Shown here: positions 21,401 through 30,400 of the stretch, one piece after another
How positions within the stretch are numbered: the first letter of the stretch is position 1
Layout: every line of letters begins with the position of its first letter
NCBI GenBank assembly: GCA_958510825.1
Contig: OY294050.1
Span: 6,673,340 to 6,737,339 of the forward strand
Direction: 5' to 3'
Length of the DNA: 64,000 bases
From: Brachypterus glaber
Lineage: Eukaryota > Arthropoda > Insecta > Coleoptera > Kateretidae
Position numbers and translations under genes: made by a program
Notes under the pieces: model-generated
The model's database searches: none
The model's input: only the letters and a program-made list of their open reading frames with translations
Told to the model about the DNA's origin: nothing

Positions 21401-24112
21401 TATTATCATCAACATTCTCAATAGGAGTTAAATTCGAATCAATTAATGTATTTGATGTGCTTGGGGTTTCAGAAATAACCTCAGAAATAACATTATAGTA
21501 ATTATGATCATATTTTGATGTGCTCTGAGTTTCAGAAGTCATCGTGCAATAATCATGATCAACTTTTGATGTGCTTTGGTATATCATGTTTTCTGCAATT
21601 TCATCCCTTATTTCGGAGGTATTACCAAAAGGAACCGGATTATTTGTGATATCTGAAAATAAATGATAAATTAATATTCTATATGAAATAAGAACTATAT
21701 TAATATAGAGGGCTTCATAACATAGGGGGTATGTGATATTTTTTTTGATTTGGCTTGATAAACCACAGGCAAGTAGATATGGGGGGGTAGAGGGGGTATT
21801 TAACCCCTCTCCCCAAGAATCAGTTTTTTTTATATTTTTTTGTTACTTTAAACAAAAAGTTAAAAAATTGTTTGTTTGGGAGGGGCGCCAAGGTGGGCAC
21901 CAAATTTTGTAGAAACGCTCAGGGACAAAGCTTTTTTTTCTGATTTCTGAGGGTATATTTTTGTTTTGGTAGCGTGGGCCAAGGTGGGCGCCATATGCAA
22001 TAAGATTTTAGGCATAATAGTACAATAATTGTTATTTTTAATAACATTCAAAACTTTCCTTTAAGAGCCACTTACACCAACGATGGTTTATCTTTAAACT
22101 TGGAATAAATTGACGGTCGACCAATCACAACGCAGCATTTTTAACTTAAACTTAGTTTAGTCAAGCTTATCCCAGTTTAAAAATTGGTGCTAGTGACCCT
22201 AAGGTAAATGGATTAAGAATATTTAACAAATAGGTACTGTCTAATAGCATAGCTTAAGCTTATTATGTAGGATAAAACTAAAAATAAATGTACACCTGGC
22301 TAAGCTTAAGCTGGATAACTTTATCATAATTATGATAGGCCTATGATATAGGTCAAATTACTGTTTACTTACTATTTTGGTACTGATTTATAATGAAGCT
22401 GAAGTTTGCAACGTTTTTTTTGCAACGAAAATTCAAATAGTATATTAAAGCACTTATTCCATAACACGTTTATAGCGCACTAGTACTTTATAAAACTCGC
22501 CGCAAGCGGCTTGTTTTCTTAACTTGTACTCGTGCGCTGAACACGTATGTTATGAAACTAGTACTTTAATATACTATTTGAATTTTCGTTGCAAACTTCA
22601 GCTTCATGATTTATACATGTTTTTATATATTATGTATAAAAAAATGTCTTAATCAGTACCAAAATAGTAAGCTGGTTATACATTATGTAAAACAACATAT
22701 ACATATGTCCAAATCAGTACCAAAATAGTAAATAAACAGTATTTTGACCTGTATCGTAGGCTTATGATAAAGTATGATACTGATTTGAATTAGTAAATTT
22801 ACACATCTCTATAGACATTTATTTGAAATATAATTTTAAAATATAAAATTAATGAAAGAAAATATAAGTGGCATATCAGACAGAAAAGAAAATTAGAAAC
22901 AAATTCAGGTCTCAGTCTGGATCCAAAATAAGACCTGATTTTTTTTTTAGATTTTATAATTATTTACGGACAACAAAATTACTTCTTATAAAATTAATGG
23001 CCATGAAAATGTGTAAAAACTTATCTAATACTTACTTATAAGGTAAGGTCTACAAATATAAAACATTCGATGACATAATTGTTGTCCAACCCTTAAATTA
23101 AAAAAACTTTACCTTTCATTATCTTCCTTATTTTATTGGGCACTAAACCCTCAGGTAATTGCAGGTCCTTAATTGAGACTAGAAAAAATAAATTACTATT
23201 AAAATTGAATATAATAACTTATTATTCTATGCAACACTTAATTAAAATCGCTAGTTTCATAGGCACTTTAAATTTAGAATGTGACCCTTTTGTCATGTTA
23301 TCCCCTATCTGTAAGGGAAAGAAACATTCTAAAATTAATAATTTTAGTTCAGTTTATTGTTTATACTTGTTTGGGGACCTTATTTAACAGGTTGTTTATA
23401 CCTTATTAGTCGTTTTGTAAATACTTTAAACTGTGATGTGCACTTTTACACCAGTACATGTGTGTAAACAATATTGCTATTTTGGCAAAAATCTCATGCA
23501 ATTTTGGCCAGTATTGAAAAAGACAATATGCGATTTTTGCCAATAATGTGAAAATGGCACACACGTGAATATAACAGGAATACTGCACATTTGGTTCACA
23601 GTACCTACTTATGATGTAGGTCCCTCTAGAGGACACAAGCCTCCTCTTTCATACCTTTTAAATGTAAAATTACACTTTAAAAATGTTTGGTAATTTCTTA
23701 AACCACATAGGTATAATATTAAAACAAGTAGGTAGGCCTACCTAGATGACAGGAGGAAAGTCTCCAGATATCTTGCTTGTTATATATAAGGCTCTATAGA
23801 GAACCTTTACTTATATAGTCAAAATAATAAACATAGGTATATTAAAAATAAACATAATTTACCTGGCAAATGCAGTGTTGGTACTGCGTCAATCGTTAGT
23901 CCACGTCTGGAATTTAGTTTTACGGATTCATCAAAATGAATATCGCAAACCAATAAAACGTGCTTGAGGATTTCTTCTTGAGTCATTTTATTTAACTTGG
24001 CACTATTAATGTTTTTGACCCACACATTAAATAAGTTTGCATCACTAGGAAAACGGTGTCGTTTACTTAACTGATCCTTGCAAAACGGTACAATACACTT
24101 TTTATTAGACAT
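17282..24112 (-). CDS. THAP9/P-element-type transposase, complete five-exon gene
   Basis: This encodes a predicted 964-residue DNA-binding transposase-like protein. Exons (minus strand) are 24112-23863, 23178-23113, 21652-21359, 20409-19270 and 18426-17282; all four junctions are GT-AG and phase 1, giving 2895 nt with no frameshift or stop. An N-terminal THAP zinc finger (residues 1-84) has C6, C11, C56, H59 and an AVPT box. A low-complexity acidic/Ser linker (about 105-203) follows. The RNase H-like core has candidate catalytic D371 (LLIFDEVAIG) and D460 (TVCDQG), a FDVPHIFKCLRNNL block (about 495-508) and E701 (NQDPLENFFG). Human THAP9 is about 900 residues, so this looks full length. It may be a live or recent P-like transposon or a domesticated gene; I found no convincing terminal inverted repeats. 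A longer start at 24238 in the same frame is possible, but MSNKKC is the usual THAP start. Confidence 0.85.
18814..18943. mobile_element. TACAGGGTGTT-type MITE in THAP-gene intron 4
   Basis: The left end TACAGGGTGTTCCATTAA (18814) matches the complement of the right end (TTAATAAAACACCCAGTA, ending 18943) in inverted orientation. The element of about 130 bp is bounded by TA, as expected for mariner-type insertions. Confidence 0.65.
19270..20409 (-). CDS. THAP-transposase exon 4 (catalytic core, D and D)
   Basis: An 1140-nt exon, acceptor TTTTTTACAG, donor GTATGT. It encodes residues 204-583: a helical N-terminal part, then FDEVAIGTG (D371), FTFSSGPMKS, VATVCDQGTGN (D460) and FDVPHIFKCLRNNLL (D496). 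These are the hallmark blocks of P-element-type transposases. Confidence 0.92.
20500..21030. repeat. decayed element with CAGGGCCGGATTC end
   Basis: CAGCCAGGGCCGGATTCAGG at about 20506 and the GC-rich block CCTGGGCCCGGGCCCC near 21020 bracket a stretch with repeated TTCGCCTGCAGCGCTAG-type words (20685, 20727, 20810, 20885). Such ends recall hAT-like non-autonomous elements. It sits in intron 3 of the THAP gene. Confidence 0.4.
21359..21652 (-). CDS. THAP-transposase exon 3 (linker)
   Basis: A 294-nt exon, acceptor ATTTTCAG, donor GTAAGT, phase 1 on both sides. It encodes a hydrophilic linker with a threefold repeated motif (QSTSKVDHDY / QSTSKYDHNY / PSTSNTL), with no catalytic residue. A linker between THAP finger and transposase core is normal in the family. 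Confidence 0.75.
22332..22769. mobile_element. outer fold-back with a palindromic MITE nested inside
   Basis: The outer arms are 22332-22390 and 22709-22769, about 58 bp with few mismatches; both carry ATAGGTCAAAT(T/A)ACTG or its variant and ACTATTTTGGTACTGATT. The inner tip AATCAGTACCAAAATAGTAA is present twice on the right side (about 22653 and 22711). A full palindromic-family copy lies between the arms (22393-22607). The nest is in intron 2 of the THAP gene. Confidence 0.8.
22393..22607. mobile_element. palindromic MITE family, copy A (full length)
   Basis: It starts ATGAAGCTGAAGTTTGCAAC and ends with the complement GTTGCAAACTTCAGCTTCAT; the two halves pair along nearly the whole element. 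A GC-rich centre CGCCGCAAGCGGCTTG is flanked by GTGCGC words. Further copies lie at 55464-55690, 57265-57469 and 60441-60667, with partial copies elsewhere. Confidence 0.9.
23113..23178 (-). CDS. THAP-transposase exon 2 (short)
   Basis: A 66-nt exon with acceptor TTTTTTCTAG and donor GTAAAG. It encodes SIKDLQLPEGLVPNKIRKIM and is phase 1 on both sides, so it could be skipped without a frameshift. It is supported by phase and splice sites, not by a conserved motif. Confidence 0.7.
23863..24112 (-). CDS. THAP-transposase exon 1 (THAP domain)
   Basis: Starts at ATG 24112-24110 and ends before GTAAAT at 23862. It encodes 83 codons plus one base, essentially the whole THAP zinc finger from MSNKKCIVPFC to AVPTLHLP. 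The frame stays open upstream to 24238, so the start is chosen by family convention. Confidence 0.88.
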
Positions 24113-24422
24113 CACAATAAAAGTTCGGTATAAAAGCACAATAAATTGCAAATCACGAGTAAAATTACAAAATACAATGCCCGCCATTTCAATTGTTTTG
24201 ACAGATATACCACCCCTCACCCCACTCCCACTAAACAATCAAGTTCATATACAGCTCGCGCCACCACTCCGTCGTACCTAGAAGCTAAAACACAGGTTCA
24301 GGTCCTGAATACTTTTCACGGTCACGTATTCAGTTTCTCTTATAGTGTATTTCTTATATGATAGTGTATTTCTTATATGAACTAATCATACTCAGCTGTT
24401 TACGAAAACAAATGAATTAAAA
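24113..24422. promoter_or_regulatory. shared divergent 5' region of the THAP and ETF-QO genes
   Basis: Only 310 bp separate the THAP-gene ATG (minus) from the ETF-QO ATG (plus), so both 5' regions must lie here. It contains TATAAAAG on the plus strand (about 24130) and a perfect 19-bp tandem duplication (24342-24379). No transcription start can be fixed from sequence alone. Confidence 0.55.
24342..24379. repeat. perfect 19-bp tandem duplication
   Basis: ATAGTGTATTTCTTATATG occurs at 24342-24360 and again at 24361-24379 with no mismatch, 44 bp upstream of the ETF-QO start codon. A perfect copy suggests a recent event. Confidence 0.9.
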
Positions 24423-24465
24423 ATGTTCTTAAATGTGCTAGTAAATAATCAAAAGTGCCATATAG
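24423..24465 (+). CDS. Etf-QO: ETF-QO exon 1 (start of presequence)
   Basis: ATG at 24423 opens a 43-nt exon ([14 protein letters not shown] plus one base) followed by GTAAGT. The phase joins exactly to exon 2. It was chosen because it is the nearest upstream ATG with a good donor and correct phase; no homology can confirm so short a segment. Confidence 0.8.
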
Positions 24466-27400
24466 GTAAGTAATAGTAAAAATAATAGTTTACCCATTAA
24501 TTATGAAATTTTTATGTTTAGTTTAATTTTTTTTTTGAAAATTTCTCTTACCTGCGATTCTCTTTTGTAAACAAGAATAGAATCTACAAGTGTACTATCC
24601 CAAGTAATAGAAATAGGGTGAATATTTTTCTGAAAAAAACATTCATAAGGATATTAGGGTAATTTTAGTAAAAACAAATGAGAAATTATTTAATATAAAA
24701 TTGACCTTTGATCATCATTATGATGAACTTCAGACCAGACAGATAAATTTAAAACTTGATTTGTTTTTTTTAATTTTATAAATAAACATATTTATAAATT
24801 TTATTTTTTAGCAAAACAATTTAAAAATGTAGCAACAAGGTGTTATTCTGAACAGTTCCCAAAAATTACAACACATTATACAGTGTGTCCCAGGGAAAAG
24901 GATCCAAGATGGAAAGGTAATAAATATTTAGTTCATTTTCTGTCTAACTGTCATTTGTTTTTTATTTTCTCTCTCTTTCTATTTGAAAATGATAGAAAAA
25001 GATGCATTATAAATCTGCCAAAAAAAATTATCTCTGTAAGAAAAAGTTCTGTCTGTTGGTCTGTCTGTCCAGGAAAATAAAATAGGTACAGTTTGAGCTA
25101 TGGACTTCAAATTTGAACTATAGATTACTTATTCAAAGTTTTCAGCTGCATTTATTTTTGGTAAAAATTTGGGTGGGGAAAAACTATTTTACTTTCCCCA
25201 AGGAAAGTCATGTGTTGTTAAAAAAAATTCGAATTTTTTTTTATCTTTTTTACGTTTCTGGACATCTGGACATATCTAAAAAATATGATTTCCGTTAAAC
25301 AAAATTTTTTGTCTATCGGTCGGGCGGACTGTCGGCCTGTGTCCGGAAAATTTGTGACCACGATAACTCAAGAATGCTTCAGGCTAACTATTTCAAATTT
25401 GGACCACAGGTTGATTATCCAAAGTTCTAGGCTGGGATTGTTTTTCGTAAAAATCGGGTTGGGGTAAAATGGGGTAAAAGCAATTTTTTTCGATTTATTT
25501 TTCGATTTACGAAAAAGAAACTTTTCTGGTCCATATTTGAAGTCTTTAGCCCAAAGCGTTCTTGAGTTATCGTGGTCACAAATTCCTCGGACCCACAGAC
25601 CGATCTACAGGCAGAATTTTTTTACGGATATCATATTTTTTGGATATGAAACGTCCAGAAACGTAAATAAAAGCTATATTTTTTTTTCGATTTTTTTTAT
25701 GCAAGACTTTTTTTCGAAAATTATCATATTTTTTTTGTATTTTAAAAAACTTTAAAATTTCAGAGGTAAATATGGAACGATTTTCCGACGAGACGGATAT
25801 TTTGATAGTGGGCGGGGGCCCAGCGGGCATGAGTGCCGCGATTCGAGCAAAGCAACTAGCTGATAAAGAAGGCAAAGAAATCAAAGTTACCCTGGTAGAA
25901 AAAGCATCGCAAGTGGGCGGCCATATCCTTTCTGGTGCAGTTATTGAACCTAAGGCTCTGGATGAACTTATCCCTGACTGGAAAGAAAAAGGGGCTCCAC
26001 TAAAAGCCCCTGTTAAAGAAGATAAATTTGGATGGCTGACTGAAACAGGTATGTATTTTTACAGGTTTTAACATGTAAAAAAATATAGCATAAAAATTGA
26101 ACTAAAAAAATTAAAAAACTACGATTCTAGCGGTTTTTTTTTTTAATTTGGATTAAGCGAGATATGCATAGTTAAAAGTGATGAATTTTGATATAATTTT
26201 TCATTGTTTTTTTTTCATCTGGAAGGAAAATATTTCAATAAATTGTCCGAGAAATGAGTAAGATTTGAGGGAAATTCTAACATATTATCTTACAAATTTA
26301 ATCTTTCATATCTCCGTTTTTCTTGGATCTTATTTCTTTAAGACATAATAAAAAATTTCTGATGAAAACAGTTTGATTTCCTATGAACTTTCATCAGATT
26401 TCATATGGTATATCTGGAAATCTCAATGTGCTGATGAAAACATGTTTTCTCATGGGAATACATTGTTTTTTGAATTAGTTTCTGATTAAATTTTATATGG
26501 ACTTAATCATCAAGTTGCATGGGATTTTTGTAAGATTTCAAGGGATTTCATAAGTTTTTATGCGATTTTTAGAATTACCATTTTTTATAGGAAGGGTTTT
26601 CATACCAATGCAGGAAAATTAATTTTTTTAATATTAATACATATTTTGTTTAAATGTTGTAAGGTTTAGTTAATATTTTTTAACTTAGTTTTTTCAATTT
26701 TTCTCGACGTTTCATGATATTTTTAAATAAAAATAAATAAATAATGGGTATTTTAACAATTTTTTGAACAAAAAATTCATTTTTTCTTTGTTATTTAAAG
26801 GAAGGATAAATATACCAATATTCCCCGGACTACCCATGTCCAACCACGGTAATTACATAGTCAGGTTAGGTCACGTGGTAGCCTGGTTAGGAGAGCAAGC
26901 AGAAGCAGCTGGTGTTGAGATATACCCTGGATATGCGGCTTCCGAGATACTCTACCACCCAGATGGTAGTGTCAAAGGTGTAGCCACGAATGACGTTGGT
27001 ATTGCAAAAGATGGTAGCCCAAAAGGTAAGTTTTTTCAAGTTGATCAGTTGATCAGATAGTGTTTTTGAGAAAAAAATATATTTTTTCTACGACTGCTTT
27101 AGAATGTAAGCAAATACACACACTTTTCAAACACAGAATGAATCCATTCTAGCTCTAGATACGGTAGGAATATTCCGTATCAAGTGTTAGAATGAGCACA
27201 TGTAGTGACATCTTTTGTTTATAAAAGTAATGAAAACTGTAGAAAAATTAGCAAAAATATATATATTTTACCATGAAACATTGAATAATTCAATTTAAAG
27301 TTTTTCGTTAAAATTACATAAAGTTTATTAGTTTTTCTTAACATTTGACCAGTTTTTTATCAATTTAGTTCAAAATATTAAAACTGCTCCATCTATTTTT

Positions 27401-30400
27401 AAATATTTAAACCTGATATCTGTCACAACAATCTGACATAACCTTCAATTTTTGCATTATAATTTGTAAATATGTGCTAAAATTAAATAAAAATCTTCTT
27501 TAAGTACTGATTTGATAAAATTATTAAATAACATTAATTGCTTTATTTAAAAATATGTGTTTTGTTGAATTTACAATGTCGAGTCACAAAAAACATTGTT
27601 TTTAATCTTGTCCGCAGTTTAAAGCCATACAGTGTTTCATATTTGCAGTCGAAGAAAAAGTATAGTCTACAACACGTATGGAATAGTCATTCCGCACTCC
27701 CGGGACCGTCATACTCGCCTGCCGGCTCGTATGACAAACTTTCCGCTCGCGCGGAATATTGTCTATTCCATACTAGTTATAGAATATACTATTTTTATTA
27801 TTTATGTATCCTTTTACTATTCCGCCCCACCACCAATGGAAGGGAAATTAATGTTTATGCAAACATTCAAAATCGAGTAAACGACGATTAAAATCTGCCG
27901 AACGGTTTATCCGATCTACTTGAAATTTGGTATGGTACGATACAACCATTTTTGGTTAAAAATAAAAAAATCGAATAATTTTTTTAAAAACATTTTTTTT
28001 TTGAAAAACGAAAAATAAAAAAAATAAAAATTCGAAGAATCTTCGCTCTTTAGCGTTCTCAAAAACTTCTTACGGCCAGTTTCCAACGAGTTGCAACGCC
28101 GCAAAAGTGTCGGCAACAACAATTTTTTAATTTTTATTCAATCATTTATTTTTATTATAGATACTTTTGAGAGAGGCATGGAACTCCACGCAAAATGTAC
28201 AATTTTCGCCGAAGGCTGTCACGGCCACCTTTCCAAACAAGTAATCAACAAATTTAACCTACGGAAAAACGCAGAAGCGCAAACTTACGGCCTGGGAATA
28301 AAGGAAGTCTGGGAAATCAGCCCGGAAAAGCACGTTCCCGGAAGGGTGGAACACACTTTCGGATGGCCTTTGGATAAATTCACTTATGGAGGGTCGTTTT
28401 TGTACCATTTGAATGAAGAAACACCCATGGTGGCGGTGGGGTTCGTCGTAGGGTTGGATTATAGCAATCCTTACATGTCACCATTTAGGTAAGTCTTAAG
28501 GGGTTATATACGTTTAATAAACAAATATCGTGACTAGGACTTTAAATAAAACACCAAGTTTTATGCACTAGCGACGTTTCCTCTTTAATCAAGACTTTAT
28601 CAAGCTTAGCATACTTAAAACACTACATTTAACATAAATATTATTTAAATAAACAATTACGAACAATAAACAAAACTATAGAAACGACACGTAGACATAT
28701 TTCAAATTAACTGTCATAGTTAATTTGAAATATGTCTACGAAAATCATCGCCTATTTCGTTTTTTTTTGAAAAAAATCAAACTTTTTGTACAGATTTATT
28801 ATAAACAGTGACGGTTTTAGATAAAATCGGAGAAAATAAAATAAAAAAATTGTTCTTTTAGAGAATTCCAAAGATTTAAACACCACCCTTCTGTTAAGCA
28901 TTATTTCGAAAATGGAAGCAGAATTCAATATGGTGCTAGAGCTCTATCTGAAGGAGGTTTCCAAAGTATACCTAAATTAACCTTCCCTGGAGGTTGTCTG
29001 GTAGGGTGCGCTGCAGGCTTTTTAAACGTGCCAAAAATTAAAGGTTTGTATTAAGTTATCACAAGTTTTTAGAAAAAAAAAATGTCACACAATAACTCCA
29101 ATAATACACTTTTACAACAAAAAATCAATCGGAAACAGTATATTAAAGTACTATTTTCATAACACCCGTTTTTAGCGCACGAGTACAAGTAAATAAAGTA
29201 CTAGTGCGCTAAAAACGTGTTATGAAACGAGTGCTTTATACAATTTTTTCTATTTTGCTCTAAAATTTAAAAAAACTTACATTTAAATTGATGACTGATT
29301 TAGGGATTTTTGTTTTGGATTGGCATTACAGTTTACACCATGTTTAAAATTCTAAGAACAAATGATATTTTTATATATTTTATAGTCATCTCTTTTCTTT
29401 TTTACTGCAATTAACCAAGCCACAATTTTAACATGGCAAAAATAACCTAAACAAAATTTTGTAGAAAATTCAACTTTAAAGCGACATTGACATTAGCTCG
29501 GAAAACGTCAAGCGATAGGCCTGGTCTGTTGCCAACCCAAAGAACAAAAAGTACAGACCTCTTATGGGCCTATAAGAACACGTAAAATGTGTGTGATTAT
29601 GAGCTTATAAGAGTCGCAAAATAGAAAAATATTAAATGTCATCTGCTTTTTTTAATATTTAATTTTTCTGTATTTTTAGGGACACATAACGCAATGAAAT
29701 CAGGTATGTTGGCAGCAGAAAGTGTATATGAAACAATCAACGCTGAAAAACAAGAAACGGCGGGATTCGAACCGAAAATTTACGAGGACAAATTCAAAAA
29801 CAGTTGGATCTACAAAGAACTGAAAAAGGTCAGGAATATCAGACCCAGTTTTCATAACCCATTGGGTCTGTATGGAGGAATTGCTTATACAGGGTTCTCG
29901 ATCGTCGTTGGTGGATTGGAGCCATGGACACTTAAGCATGGAGGTATGTTATTTTGAAAAAAAAAATTTTATCCAACACATACAGATAATGAGATAATTA
30001 CCAGCTTTGTTTTGAATAGATAAACTCAATAATAACCCCCGCGTGGCTTTTACTTTATTGAGTGGATAATTATTTATTTTACCCATTCAACTGTCACTTG
30101 TCAAATTATTTTCTTGTAAATGTCATTAAAATTTTTAATAAAAATATGAATTTCTAATTATTTATTGGATAAAAACTTGTATGGCACTCATGGGTAAACC
30201 GATATTGCCCTATCGAAAATTAACCTGCTTGGCTGACGCCTCGCAGGTTAATTTTCTCATGGGCAATATTTTACTTTACCCACGAGTACCATAAATAACT
30301 ATTTTTTTAGGTAAAAAAAAATTTTTATACATGTTTTATTTTTACTTAAGAGGGTCATTCCGTCGTTACGTACGTTACGTTCGTACACTTTAATTTAGAA

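Noticed and set aside
24881..24900. TACAGTGTGTCCC-like MITE end
   Set aside because: It resembles the end at 61608, but it is coding sequence of ETF-QO exon 2 with a conserved protein match and no partner end.
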